The notes under the pieces: generated by a model
Told to the model about the DNA's origin: nothing
Database searches by the model: none
Seen by the model: only the letters and a program-made list of their open reading frames with translations
In this document: in pieces, positions 30,666 to 41,860 of the stretch
How positions within the stretch are numbered: position 1 is the stretch's first letter
Layout: every line of letters begins with the position of its first letter
Program-made: the position numbers and the translations under genes
Source of the DNA: Symbiodinium natans
Taxonomy: Eukaryota; Sar; Dinophyceae; Suessiales; Symbiodiniaceae
Assembly (NCBI GenBank): GCA_905221605.1
Contig: CAJNDS010002415.1
Span: 290,001 to 354,000, forward strand
DNA: 64,000 bases
Direction: 5' to 3'

Positions 30666-31997
30666 CCCCCCCCCCTCCCCCCCCCATACCCCCCCGCCCA
30701 ACCCCCCCAACCGCAAACAAAATCACCAAACCCCAAACCTTAAACTTGTTCTCCTGCGGGGTCGGCGGCTTGAGCCGGAGGCTCTTAAATTTTGGGTATA
30801 TTGTTTAAGGGCACCGCGCTGGAAAGCATACGTAAGACAGGCTTTGGAAGGACGATGTACGGGGCATGAGGAAACTGCTGCCTGAAACTTTCCTAGAACT
30901 CACCAACACAAGTAGACAAGTAGACCCCTAAACCTTAGACGCTACACCCTAAACCCAAAAACATCCTAATCCTTCTTCCGGGCCCATTCACATCGATGCT
31001 TTGTAAAACCGCAGACGCTTGCGCAAATAAGACAGATCAGTCATGCTACCTCAGCGGCTGTCGACGAAGGGTTGCCATGTTTCGGACAAGCAAACCCAGC
31101 AACTAAAATCCCGAATCTTGAGCCCTGAAACCCTAAACGCTAAACCCTACACCCTGAGGTTTACGACCCCACACATCCAGACAAGATGCGAGGTCCATGG
31201 AACTTGAATAGAGATTCATGGGGTTTAGGGTTTAGGGTTTAGGGTACTAGCCCTGTAACCATATAACAATAAGGATACACTTTTGGGGGTTGCTTGCTTG
31301 AGAAGAGAACCTAGAACCAAAGAAAGGGCACAAGGGTATCACTGGGCTAGCAGGGACCCCTCAGTCATGTCGATGAGCACTTTAGGTACTGTAGTCTATT
31401 TCTGTAATAATTACCCTAAACCCTAAACCCTAAACCCTAAACCCTAAACCCTAAACCCTAAACCCTATTAGTAATAATGTAAGGGCTACGAGGTATGGAG
31501 GCTCCGGAACTACAAGCCTTATACAGGCCGGTGGCAAAATTTTCTGTTGCCCTTGTACCTTCATAAAGCCCCTAGATACCCCAATAAGAACCCCGAAAAT
31601 ACGGCCTATCAAACAGAGACCCTGGTTAAAGAAGAGACCACCAACAAATATAATGCAAGCCCGATAAAACTTTGAGATCATTTTCAGTAGCGTGACCCAA
31701 TGTTAGGTGGGGTTAGGAACTCAGTTCTCTGCCTGGCTTCCAGCCTTCGAGTTTAGGGTTTAGTAGGGTTTCGGGTTTAGGTAGGGTTTAGGGTTTAGTG
31801 TTGGGAAGTACCAAAAAAAGGGCCCTCATTGGGTTGTCCGACTTGCATGCTGCAACTCTACTTAGTGTCCTACTTACTGTGACACAGGCAACCCACTAAA
31901 CAGTAAACCCTAAACCCTAAACCCTAACCCGAAACCCTAAAACCCTAAAACCCTAAAACCCTAAACCCTAAACCCTAAACCCTAAACCCCAAACCCC
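30666..31997. other. No gene seen; heptamer-rich spacer
   Basis: Poly-C/CCCCCC(C/A)-rich 30650-30715, scattered heptamers and a clean CCCTAAA array at 31413-31467. A minus-strand frame at 31451-31681 has no splice support. The strand of coding signal changes from plus to minus across this stretch. Confidence 0.5.
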
Positions 31998-32003
31998 AAA
32001 GAC

Positions 32004-32047
32004 CATAGGCCGGAAGCCTCTGCGTTTTCGGCGAGGGTCGCCGTCTC
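32004..32047 (-). CDS. Minus-strand coding island
   Basis: In sense: CCTGACAG|GAG ... GGCCTATG|GTCTTTGG. The 44 bases read ETATLAENAEASGL plus two bases. C-strand heptamers lie to the left and G-strand to the right on the plus strand. Alanine-rich; it may be part of an ankyrin or other helical repeat. Confidence 0.5.
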
Positions 32048-32807
32048 CTGTCAGGGGTCTCTATACCCTGCACCCCTGCTACGTCCCGGAGTAACCCTAC
32101 GTATACCCCAAACCCCTTTAAGCCGCTTTAAACCAAGCTTAGGGTTTTTCGGTTTTGGGTTTAGGGTTTAGGGTTTAGGGTTTAGGGTTTAGGGTTTAGG
32201 GCCTAGGGTAAAACCTCAAACCCTAAACCCTTCAATGTCAAGGTACCTTGTTTACACAAAAAGTGCATGATGAGGGATCCGAGCCTAAGAAGGCAGCAAG
32301 GGCCCCACTCTGGGGTAGAAAGCCTCTAGGTCGCAGCAACCTTGGGTTTTGGAGGGACACTATTCAACGAGCCCCAACAGAATCAAGGGTTTAGGGTTTA
32401 GGGTTTAGGGTTAAGGGTTTAGTGTTTGGAGGCTTGGACGCCTTGATCCTCGCCGGCTGTCGAAAGGCTGTGGGAGATTTAGGGTTTAGGGTTTAGGGTT
32501 CAGGGTTAGGGGGATTTTGGGGCCAGGGCTCTCTCGAACTAGCCCATGCAATCCTGGGCCCCTTGGGGTTAGTTTGCAGACCGGTGGCCCGACTGAATGT
32601 CCGTTCCCTGTGTGAGCGTTACAGGGCTTTTCAGGGCTTTTCAGTTTGGCTCATTTAGGGATTGGGGTGTTAGGGTTTAGGCTTTTTTTGCCTAGGGTTT
32701 AAGGGTTTAGGGTTTACGTGTAAGGTTAGGGCCCCTTCAAAGGGTTTGAGGCTTCCCAGAACAAATGCTGTGAAGCTCGAAGCCCTTAACCCCTAATCCA
32801 TATCCCC

Positions 32808-32918
32808 CGTATGGGTGGTTGTCAAAAGTATGGTCCCTTCTTGGATCCCTATGATAATACGGCACCTAATATTTAGGGTACCCCAAAACGGATCATAATT
32901 TTGACAACCACCCATATG
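32808..32918. mobile_element. MITE-like element with 20-base terminal inverted repeats
   Basis: CGTATGGGTGGTTGTCAAAA at the left pairs with TTTTGACAACCACCCATATG at the right, 19 of 20 matching. The element is 111 bases and has no coding capacity. Confidence 0.8.
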
Positions 32919-33109
32919 ACGAAACCCTAAATCCTTAACTTAACCTGAAAGCACTTAACGCCCAAAACTGTTGAGCCCTGCCTTTGTGCCACCCCCACCC
33001 CACCTGTGACTTGCCAATAAAATAACTTTGGGTCATAGGGCTGGGGGTTTAGGGTTTAGGGTTTAGGGTTTTGGGTCTAGGGTCTAGGGTCTAGGGTTAG
33101 GCTCTGGTC

Positions 33110-33175
33110 CTGTCGCGGCCGGTTGTGCATCGTGTAGGCGTAGTAGCTTCCAGCGCCGATGGCGACCATCATGAG
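33110..33175 (-). CDS. Minus-strand coding island, membrane-like
   Basis: In sense: AATGCCAG|CTC ... CGACAG|GACCAG, a GA donor. Twenty-two codons, LMMVAIGAGSYYAYTMHN followed by RPRQ: a hydrophobic segment ending in basic residues, as at the membrane edge. The flanking arrays are in the unusual order (G left, C right). Product unknown. Confidence 0.5.
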
Positions 33176-33754
33176 CTGGCATTGAAGGGCTTTTTTACTG
33201 CTGGTAAGCCCCCAAAAGGCACCCCCATGCATGTACATTCACCAATATTCATACGCCCTGAAGCCTAAACCCGAAACCCTAAACCCTAATAAAGCTTAAA
33301 CCATACCCTAGAGGGTTTCTAGTGCAGGGTCCAGGCTTGAGGGGCTTTCGGGTTCAGGTTTCGGGTTTGAAGGGCTTGGGATTAGGGTTAAGGTTTAGAA
33401 TTTAAGGTTTAGGCTCATCGACTTTCAGCTAGGTAAGCCAGGAGTCAGATTGTATACATGTCTTCAGAGCCCACCGTTGTACGTAAACGCCACACGAGAA
33501 GCCTCCGGCGCTCCCAACCAGGAACTGGAAATCCTATTTCCCGACTCAAAAACGAGTGATTTGGATCTAAACCCCTGAAACCCAGAACTCCAAACCCATG
33601 TAGAGCTTAGGATAACTTAAGAACACCGAACCTAACCAGGGTTTAGGGTTTAGGGTTTAGGGTTTAGGGTTTAGGGTTTAGGGTTTAGGGTTTAGGGTTT
33701 AGGGTTTAGGGTTTAGGGTTTAGGGAGACAGAAACGCCCAAGGCATGCTGAGGC

Positions 33755-33802
33755 GCCATGGCGCCGACCATCGTGGCCATGGTGGTCAGAACTTTGCCTG
33801 CT
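33755..33802 (-). CDS. Minus-strand coding island (frame uncertain)
   Basis: In sense, GGGAGCAG|GC opens two competing frames, KVLTTMATMVGAMAPQHALG and QSSDHHGHDGRRHGASAC. G-strand heptamer arrays lie close on both sides. Weak call. Confidence 0.3.
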
Positions 33803-34719
33803 CCCGAACCCGGAAAGACCCCAGAGTGGTGAACCAAAGGCCCCTGAGAAGGGGGTTTAGGGTTTAGGGTTTAGGGTTTAGGGTTTAGGGTTTAGGGTTT
33901 AGGGTTTAGGGTTTAGGGTTTAGGGCTTCGGGTAGCCAGGAGTCCCCTGTCAACTCTGAAGACAGAAGGCCATTTTTTTGGCACCTCCAAGTCCCTAAAC
34001 CCACCCTAAACCCTAAACCCTAAACCCTAAACCCTAAACCCTAAACCCTAACCCCAAACCCTAAACCCTAAACCCTAAGCCCTAAGCCCTAAGACCCTAA
34101 ACAAGTCCCTAAGCCCTGAACTCTACAGGAACTTGCTGCTTCAAGTCGCACCCCTAAATCCCCGCACCCCCCACTCAAACCACCTTAGGCATCTAGGAGC
34201 CAAGCTTTAACAGCTCCCAAAGAACCAGGCCAGAACCAATCCTAACCCGTAAGCCCTAAACCCTAAGCCCCAAACTCTAAACCGTAAACCCTAAACCCTA
34301 AACCCTACATCCTAAACCCTAAGCCCTAAAGCCTAAGCCCTAAACTCTAAACCGTAAAAACCCTGAGCGCTACACCTGTTGAGTCTGGGCCCCCCAAAAG
34401 CCAGATCCCCAACTATCCCTAAGCCCTTATCCCTAAACCCCCGAAGCCCGCATTTCAAAAAGTCCAAACCTCACAAAGCCCTGAACCCTCAACCTCATGA
34501 AGCCCCATGTCGCACACACCCGAAACGCTAAACTGGGGTTTAGGGTTTAGGGTTTAGGGTTTAGGGTTTAGGGTTTAGGGTGTAGGGTTTAGGGTTTAGG
34601 GCTTAGGGTTCAGGACTTATGGTTCAGGACTTAGGACCCATCGCGGGAGCTTGCGGGGGAGTCTTGGTCTCTAGCATCCAACAAGCTGGGGTGTATCGGG
34701 CTTACAGGAAAGAACAGAA

Positions 34720-34800
34720 AGTTGAAACATCCTTATCTAAAGGAGTTCCCAGCTCTAATCATCCTTAAACCATTATCCAACTTTCTGGAGTTGACTGTAG
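34720..34800 (+). mobile_element. Dispersed element, family F
   Basis: CTCTAATCATCCTTAAACC...CAACTTTCTGGAGTTGACTG recurs at 57610-57665 with few changes. Related AACATCC/TTTTTGGAGT pieces, partly inverted, occur at 53825-53872 and 57543-57585. Confidence 0.5.
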
Positions 34801-34944
34801 GGTATGTAGGGTTTAGGGTTGAAGGTTTAGGGTTTAGGGTTAGGGTATAGGGTTTAGAGTTAGGGGTTAGGGTTTAAAAATTAGGGTTCTTAGGGTTCTT
34901 GGGGTTTTGAGGGTTCACACAGTTCTCGGGTCGAAAGCCAAAAC

Positions 34945-34996
34945 CTACAAATCTCTGGCTCTGCATTCCACCTCCAGATTTGCCGGGATTTGCTGC
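34945..34996 (-). CDS. Minus-strand coding island
   Basis: In sense: CCCCCGTGCAG|GCA ... TTTGTAG|GTTTTGG. Seventeen codons, AANPGKSGGGMQSQRFV, plus one base. The acceptor has a good pyrimidine tract. Product unknown. Confidence 0.5.
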
Positions 34997-35460
34997 CTGC
35001 ACGGGGGCCCACCAGGAGTAAGTCGTCCGTTAGGGTTTAGGGTTTAGGGTTTAGGGTTTAGGGTTTAGGGTTTAGGTTTTAGGGTTCTCAGAGTATTTGC
35101 TGGGTTGCTTTAGAGGATTTGAAACCAAACAGTTGCCATGATACAGATATATGTGACTTGTACATAGACACATGCGTATATGGAAAACGATCGCGTGTAG
35201 AACAAGCTGACCTTCTGGGAACACATTTACATGCAACCTCGTCTGGGAATCAGCCCTTATCCAGAAACCCTAAACCCTAAACCCCCAAATCGAGGCAAGT
35301 TGAGGATGAAACGCATACTTACCTAGGTTTGTGTTGTAGGGTTCGGGCGAGGTTTGGAGTGTGGCGGTTGAGGGTGCAGAGCGTAGCAAGGGTTTAGGGT
35401 TTAGGGTTTAGGGTTTAGGGTTAGGGTTTAGGGTTTAGGGTTTAGGGTTTAGAGTTTAGG

Positions 35461-35575
35461 GTAACTGTACTTATAACTGTACGTATAACCATATTAGGGC
35501 ACTTAAGGGGCTGATAAGTGGGTTCTAAGTACAGCTATAAGTGATTAATATGTACTATGAACCTCCAAGTACTGT
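35461..35575 (+). mobile_element. Dispersed element, family B, copy 1
   Basis: AACTGTACGTATAACCATAT, TAGGGCACTTAAGGGGCT, AAGTGGGTTCTAAGTACAG and ACCTCCAAGTAC recur at 49421-49545 and 63640-63735. The best copy has AACTGTACTTxT/ATAAGTACAGTT inverted ends. MITE-like. Confidence 0.65.
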
Positions 35576-35842
35576 CTCAGCCCTCTGAAACGTAGGTTTA
35601 GGGTTTAGGAACTTTCAAAATGGCCTCGTTGCCTATTCTAAACGCCGTGTAACTAGGGTAACTAGGAACCCATTGCACCTACAACCTGAACCATAAAGCC
35701 CTCATCCCCTGACCGGAGGCTCTAAAGCCTAAACTCTAGACTAAACTTTGGGTTTAGGGTTTAGGGTTTAGGGTTTAGGGTTTAGGGTTTAGGGTTTAGG
35801 GTTTAGGGTTTAGGGTTTAGGGTCGGAAGTTCGGGTTGAAAA

Positions 35843-35920
35843 TAAGCAGACTTCATTTTCAACCTGCAGCCCGGCCTCTTCCTCTTCAGGGTCCTCGCGG
35901 CCGTCGGCAGAATCCAAGGG
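35843..35920 (-). CDS. Minus-strand coding island, acidic
   Basis: In sense it reads LDSADGREDPEEEEAGLQ then VENEVC, open over 24 codons, but no acceptor is clear in the CCCTTAACCCTTG upstream. GGGCTGCAG|GTTG may be its donor. Confidence 0.4.
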
Positions 35921-36171
35921 TTAAGGGTTTAGAGTTTTAGGGGTGTTTTCGAAGGGTTTTGGGTTTAGGGTTTGGAGATTAGGGTTTGGGGCTTAGGGCT
36001 TCGGGTTTGGAGTTTAGGGTTTGGGGCTTAGGGTTCGGAGTTAAACCCCAAGCAAGCACACCCAAGCCACTAGGAACCCGAAACCCCAAACCCCAAACCC
36101 TAAACCCTAAACCCTAAATCCTAAACCCTGAACCCCAAACCCAAACGCTGGCTCTGCAGACGGCTTCCACG

Positions 36172-36345
36172 AGACTCCAAAGCCCCTGAATTAAGGAATA
36201 TGCCTTGAATCACATCAGTGTTCCCATTAAAACTTAAGGGATACTCTTTAATTAAGGAATAGACCTTAAGGAGTATGTCTTAAATCTTCTTAGGGTTCCT
36301 ATTCTAACTTAAGGGATATTCCTTAGTTAAGGGGCTTTGGAGTCT
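36172..36345. mobile_element. MITE-like element with about 30-base terminal inverted repeats
   Basis: AGACTCCAAAGCCCCT..AAGGAATAT at the left pairs with ATATTCCTTAGTTAAGGGG..CTTTGGAGTCT at the right. The interior has further inverted TTAAGGGATA/TATGCCTTGAA pieces. 174 bases, AT-rich, non-coding. Confidence 0.8.
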
Positions 36346-37111
36346 GTGGGCGTGCACTGAGGGCGTGTCACCCCCCGACCCCAGACACCTGATATCTCCA
36401 AGAACCCTTGGCCCTGAACTGCAATCCCCTCAATACCAAAGTCCTAAACATGAGCACCCCATAAGCCCGTTTAGGGTTTAGGGGTTTAGGGGTTTAGGGG
36501 TTTAGGGATTTAGGGGTTAGGGTTTAGGGTTTAGGGTTTAGAACAGCAAGCCCCTAGACCTTGAACTTAAACCCCCTTGCAAGCCGCGAGAGGCGACTGC
36601 CGAGACGAAGCACTTGCGTTTGACGTTTAGGGCCGAGGGATGCCATAGAACTAAACCATGTATGCACCCCATGCAGTCCTTATACGTCCCAAGAACACCC
36701 CTAAATCATGGCCCCAAAATAGCCCCTAACACAAACAGGCCCCACGAGGTCCCTGACAAGTAGGGGCCCCTAAATCCTAAACCCTACACCCGAAACCCCA
36801 GACCCTAAACCCTGAACCCTAAACTCTAAACCCTGAACCCTAAACCCGAAACCCTGAACCCTGAACCCTAAACCCAGAACCCCTCAACCCTGAACTCCTT
36901 CTTCAGGCCCTGAAGGGTTTTGGGTTTAGGGTTTAGGGTTTAGGGTTTAGGGTCTAGGGTTTAAGGCTTGGCGCTTAGGGCTTAGGGCTTCGGGGTTTAG
37001 AAATCAGGGTTTAGGTCCAATAACGATAGGATTTAGGCTTTAGGTTGCAGGTCTTGTACTTGTATAGGGTTAGGGCTGGAAAAACCCTAAACGGTTCAGG
37101 GCCCAAAAGTG

Positions 37112-37165
37112 TAGGGCGTCTGCCACGATGAGCGACCGGGCGGTGAAGGTGCCGGGGCCCCCTTC
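37112..37165 (-). CDS. Minus-strand coding island
   Basis: In sense, GGTTCAG|GAA opens EGGPGTFTARSLIVADA. The donor is not resolved. Product unknown. Confidence 0.4.
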
Positions 37166-37252
37166 CTGAACCCCTACCCTAAACCCTAAACCCTAAACCC
37201 TACTCCCTAAACCCTAAACCCTAAACCCTAAACCCTAAACCCTACTCAGGGC

Positions 37253-37286
37253 CCATTGAATGCAAGAGCGCGATGACCGTCTCAAG
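37253..37286 (-). CDS. Short minus-strand coding island, ankyrin-helix-like
   Basis: In sense: GGACGCAG|CTT ... CAATGG|GCCCTG. It reads LETVIALLHSMG, which fits the second helix of an ankyrin repeat (VxxLLxxGA). Thirty-four bases, so supported mainly by motif and context. Confidence 0.45.
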
Positions 37287-37591
37287 CTGCGTCCCAGCAA
37301 ACCCTGAACCCATCTGCCCACCCTGAACCCTTTTCCCCTACACCCTAAACCCTAAACCCTAAACCCTAAATCCTAAGCCCCAGGTCCAGAGCTTGTTCTT
37401 CCTGGCGCGGTCCTCAAAACCCAAAAGACCCTGAACCCCCAGAGACGACTCTTAAACCCTCAATCTAAACCTTAAGCTCTAGACCCTAAACACTAAACCC
37501 AGGGACCCCGGAACCCTAAACCCCGAACCCCCTAAAACCCCTAACCCCTAAAAACCCCTATCTAACCCCTAAACCCCTAAACCCCCCAAGA

Positions 37592-37680
37592 GACTCCTTG
37601 AACGACAAGGAATCCCCTGAATTCGCGCGTGTCCCTTCCCACCTCGTCGTCTCCGCTTGTGGCACTGGCTTTGGGGCTGA
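37592..37680 (-). CDS. Minus-strand coding island (weak)
   Basis: In sense, CCTCGAAG|AG opens ASAPKPVPQAETTRWEGT for about 23 codons. Edges uncertain. Confidence 0.3.
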
Positions 37681-38021
37681 TGCCTCTTCGAGGACTGAGG
37701 GGTTTAGGGTTTCGGGTTTAGGGTTTAGGGTTTAGGGTTTAGGGTTTAGGGTTTAGAGTTTAGGGTTTAGTTTAGGGTTTCGGGTTTGGGGTTGGGGGGT
37801 TTAGGGTTTAGGGTGGGGGGTTAGAGACTTGCAGGCTTGGGAGTTTAGGGGTTTGAGGGATTAGGGGGTTTGGGATTTCGGGTTTGAGGCGTTGAGATTT
37901 GCCAGCTTAGGGCTTTAGAGGGTCAGTGCTTCCGGGCTTCAGTGCTTAGGGCTTGTAATCCAAAAACTTATCACCTAAGTTGGATCCCTACAACCCGATT
38001 TCGGGTCGTTATAACTCTACT

Positions 38022-38115
38022 TTGGGATGTTCTCCCTTCTAAAATGTGGCAACAGTCCTTAATAAGGATTGTATTAGGGGTACTATAGTCCCTATGAAGG
38101 ACTGTCAGAATAGGG
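38022..38115. mobile_element. Inverted-repeat element related to the 46001-46100 element
   Basis: Shares TTTGGGATGTT, AACAGTCCTTAATA and AAGGACTGT inverted partners with the better copy at 46001-46100, but its arms have diverged. Confidence 0.55.
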
Positions 38116-38339
38116 GCTGGGTTTCTTTTCCGTAGTTTTTTTTTTCCGTTTTTTTTGTATTTTTTTCTGGCTTGCTGGTCGGGAACCTCTTGGCTTCCCC
38201 CCTCTGTCGAGGGGGTACTGAGCCCTCCCCTATAAACCCTATATACCCAGGGTTTAGGGTTTAGGGTTAAGGGTTTAGGGTTTAGGGTTTAGGGTGTAGG
38301 GTTTAGGGTGTAGGGTTTAGGGTTTAGGTTTTAGGGTTT

Positions 38340-38670
38340 AGCTTAAAAAAGCGGGGGGGTTGGGGGGGGGCGGGGGGGGCAGCCCCCCCCCCATTTGCAA
38401 ACTCAATGCTTGCATGATGAGTTTGCTTGCATGATGGGTTTCAAGATTCACATGCTTTGAAAGAAGCTAAAAAGCGGGGGGGTTGGGTTTAGGGTTTAGG
38501 GTTTAGGGTTTAGGGTTAGGGGTTAAGGGTTAAGGGTTAAGGGTTAAGGGTTAAGGGTTTAGGGTTTAGGGTTTAGGGTTTAGCTTAAAAAAGCGGGGGG
38601 GTTGGGGGGGGGGCTTAAAAAAGCGGGGGGGTTGGGGGGGGGGCGCAGCCCAAGCGGGGGGGGTTGGGGG
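38340..38670 (+). repeat. GCTTAAAAAAGCGGGGGGGTTGGGG units and TTAAGGG array
   Basis: Four GCTTAAAAAAGCGGGGGGGTTG-type units with poly-G tails (38341, 38467, 38583, 38618) and about seven TTAAGGG heptamers at 38517-38560. The flanking sequence repeats GCTTGCATGATG. Confidence 0.75.
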
Positions 38671-38679
38671 GCAAGCTTG

Positions 38680-39055
38680 CCTAATTGCTGTGCTGTGATT
38701 GCTTGCTTACTTGCTTGGTTGGCCCGCTTGCTTGCTTGATTGCCTGCCTACTTGAATGCCTGAATGATGGCTTGCTTGATTCATTGGTTGCCTGCTTCCC
38801 CAGCTGTTTGCTTGCTTGCTTGGTTGCCCACTTGCTTGCCCACTTGCTAGCTGGCTTGCTTGCCTGCTTGATTGCTGGCTTGTTTGCTTGCTTGCTTGCT
38901 TGCTTGCTGGCCCGCTTGCTCGCTTGCTTGCTTGCTTGCTTGCTTGGTTGCCTGCTTGTTTGCTTGCTTGATTGCTTGCTTGCTGGTACCGTTGCTTGTT
39001 TTCCTTGCTTGCTTGCTGGCTCGCTTGCTTACTTGCTTGCTTGCTTGCTGGGCCA
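38680..39055 (+). repeat. (TTGC)n / CTTGCTTG microsatellite field
   Basis: Degenerate TTGC tetranucleotides over 375 bases. The Leu/Cys/Ala-rich frames through it are products of the repeat and are not annotated as genes. Confidence 0.9.
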
Positions 39056-39289
39056 GACGGCCGGAAAAAAACTACAAAAAAAACGGAAAAAACTACGGAA
39101 AAAGCACCGCCACCGAGAATATTGAGGGTTTAGGGTTTAGAGAATTTTGAGGGTTTAGGGTTTAGGGTTTAGGGTTTACAGGAATTAGAGAATTTTGCGG
39201 GGGGAGGGGAGGAGGGAAGGAGCAGGAGGGAAGGGGGAGGAGGGAAGTATTAGACCGCGATTTGGGGCCCAGAGTCCCTCCCCGAAACC

Positions 39290-39565
39290 CTAAACCCTGA
39301 ACCCCAAACCCCTAAACCCCAAACCCTAAACCCTAAACCCCAAACCCCAAACCCTAAACCCCAAACCCTAAACCCTAAACCCCAAACCCTAAACCCTAAA
39401 CCCCAAACCCTAAACCCCAAACCCCAAACCCTAAACTCCAAGCCCCTAAACCCCAAACCCCAAACCCTAAACCCTAAACCCCAAACCCAAACCCCAAACC
39501 CCAAACCCCAAACCCTAAACCCTAAACCCTAAACCCCAAACCCCAAACCCTAAACCCTAAACCCT
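39290..39565 (-). repeat. Mixed CCCTAAA/CCCCAAA array
   Basis: CCCTAAACCCCAAA units over about 270 bases. A minus-strand GFRVWGLGF-type frame is a shadow. Confidence 0.85.
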
Positions 39566-39594
39566 ATAAACCCTAAGTCCTCCGCGCCCTTGTC

Positions 39595-39642
39595 CGGCAG
39601 AGCCCGCTTGTGGCTGCGTGGCAACAGGGCAGCCGCAGCCTC
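39595..39642 (-). CDS. Minus-strand coding island
   Basis: In sense: CTCTTCAG|GAG ... CTGCCG|GACAAGG, a GA donor. Sixteen codons, EAAAALLPRSHKRALP, phase 0. C-strand heptamers on the left and a long TTTAGGG array on the right fit the common layout. Confidence 0.5.
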
Positions 39643-40009
39643 CTGAAGAGAAGAGGTACTGGAGAGGAGAGGTTTAGGGTTTAGGGTTTAGGGTTTAGGG
39701 TTTAGGGTTTAGGGTTTAGGGTTTAGGGTTTAGGGTTTAGGGTTTAGGGCTTAGGGCTTAGGGCTTAGGGTTTAGGGTTTAGTTTAGGATTTTTGGACTT
39801 AGGACTTAGGGCATTAGGGCATTAGGCTGTACCTGACCCTATGGCTAATAACAGGTCTGGGCTCTACAGTGTAAAAGGGTTAAGAAGGAACTATCCTTGA
39901 CTTACACCCGACATACCGAAAGGAACCTGCCCTAGATCCTAAACCCTAAAACCCTAGACCACTACGGCCTTAAAGTGGGCCCTTAACTGGGGAGCCCTCA
40001 TACTCCTGA

Positions 40010-40135
40010 CTTAGTATTGGGGGGAGGCTCGGGCTCGTGATTTAGTATTGGGGGGAGGCCCGGGCTCGTGATTTAGTATTGGGGGGAGGCCCGGGCTCGT
40101 GATTTAGTATTGGGGGGAGGCCCGGGCAGCTGCCC
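40010..40135 (+). repeat. 33-base tandem repeat, first cluster
   Basis: GGCTCGTGATTTAGTATTGG plus GGGGAGGCCCG, about four copies, ending in CAGCTGCCCCCAGGACCCCTTCAC. Clusters recur at 40640-40870 and 41325-41590. Confidence 0.95.
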
Positions 40136-41860
40136 CCAGGACCCCTTCACAATTTAAATTATTTAAATTATTTAAATTATTTAAATTATTTAAATCATTT
40201 AAATTATTTAAATTCTTTAAATTATTTAAATTATTTAAACTATTTAAATTATTTACATTATTTAAATTATTGAAATTATTGAAATTATTTGAATTCCCCG
40301 AATTTATATAATTTAAATAAGTTAAATGTCGGGGGGCCCCTGGACATTTAAATTTTTTAAATTATATAAATTCCCCGAATTTATAAAAATTATATAATTT
40401 AAATGTCGGGGGGGCCCTGGACATTTAAATTACTTAAATTATATAAATTCCCCGAATTTATATAATTTAAATGATTTAAATGTCGGGGGGCCCCTGGACA
40501 TTTAAATATTTAAGTTATATAAATTCCCTGAATTTATATAATTTAAATACTTTAAATAATTCAAATAATTTAAATAATTTAAATAATTTAAATAATTTAA
40601 ATAATTTAAATGGAAAAGGAGGGGGGCTGGCGCGCTTCCGGGGAGGCCCGGGCTCGTGATTTAGTATTGGGGGGAGGCCCGGGCTCGTGATTTAGTATCG
40701 GGGGGGAGGCCCGGGCTCGTGATTTAGGATTGGCGGGAGGCCCGGGCTCGTGATTTAGTATTGGGGGGAGGCCGGGGCTCGTGATTTAGTATTGGGGGCA
40801 GGCCCGGGCTCGTGATTTAGTATTGGGGGCAGGCCCGGGCTCGTGATTTAGTATTGGGGGGAGGCCCGGGCAGCTGCCCCCAGGACCCCTTCACCATTTA
40901 AATTGTTTAAATTATTTAAATTATGTAAATAATTTGAATTATTTAAATTATTTAAATTATATAAATTCCCCGAATTTATAAAATTTAAATAATTTAAATG
41001 TCCAGGGGCCCCCCCACATGTAAATTATTTAAATTACATAAATTCCCCGAATTTATTTAATTTAAATGTCGGGGGGCCCCCGGACATTTAAATTATTTAA
41101 ATTATATAAATTCCTCCAATTTAAATAATTTAAATAATTTAAATGTCGGGGGGGCCCTGGACATTTAAATCATTTAAATTATATAAATTCACCGAATTTA
41201 TAAAATTTAAATAATTTGAATAATTTAAGTAACTTAAATAATTTAAATAATTTAAATAATTTAAATAATTTAAAAAATTTAGATAATTTAAATGGAAAAG
41301 GAGGGGGGCTGGCGCGCTTCCGGGGAGGCCCGGGCTCGTGATTTAGTATTGGGGGGAGGCCCGGGCTCGTGATTTAGTATTGGGGGGAGGCTCGGGCTCG
41401 TGATTTAGTATTGGGGGGAGGCCCGGGCTCGTGATTTAGTATTGGGGCGAGGCCCGGGCTCGTGATTTAGTATTGGGGGCAGGCCCGGGCTCGTGATGTA
41501 GTATTGGGGGGAGGCCCGGGCTCGTGATTTAGTATTGGGGGCAGGCCCGGGCTCGTGATTTAGTATTGGGGGGAGGCCCGGGCAGCTGTCCCCAGGACCC
41601 TTCACCATTTAATTTATTTAAATTATTTAAACTGTTTTAGATTATTTAAATCATTTAAATTTTTTAAGTTATTTAAATTCCCCGAATTTATATAATTTGA
41701 ATAATCTAAATGTCGGGGGGCCCCTGGACATTTAAGTTATTGAAATTATTTAAATTCACCGAATTTATATAATTTCAATAATTTAAATGTAGGAGGGGGC
41801 CCGCGACATTTAAATTATTTAAATTCCCGGCCTTTCCCACCCAGAAACCCACATAGGGTT
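40136..41860. repeat. AT-rich palindromic block with 33-base repeat clusters
   Basis: Three rounds of: AATTATTTAAATT arms, hairpins of the form CCCCGAATTTATA / TATAAATTCCCCG with GTCGGGGGGCCCCTGGAC loops, then GGAAAAGGAGGGGGGCTGGC and a cluster of 33-base units. It resembles the block at 29436-30511 and ends in the same family G element. Confidence 0.9.

Noticed and set aside
31451-31681. Minus-strand hydrophobic frame (76 codons)
   Set aside because: No acceptor or donor support, and it begins inside a CCCTAAA array; likely chance.
38685-39125. Leu/Cys/Ala-rich plus-strand frame of 146 codons
   Set aside because: It is a translation of a TTGC microsatellite; all frames are open because the repeat lacks stops.
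39250-39504. GFRVWGLGF repeat frame
   Set aside because: Shadow of the CCCTAAACCCCAAA array.
41405-41608. Minus-strand LPPILNHEPGP repeat frame
   Set aside because: Shadow of the 33-base tandem repeat; 33 is divisible by three, which keeps the frame open.
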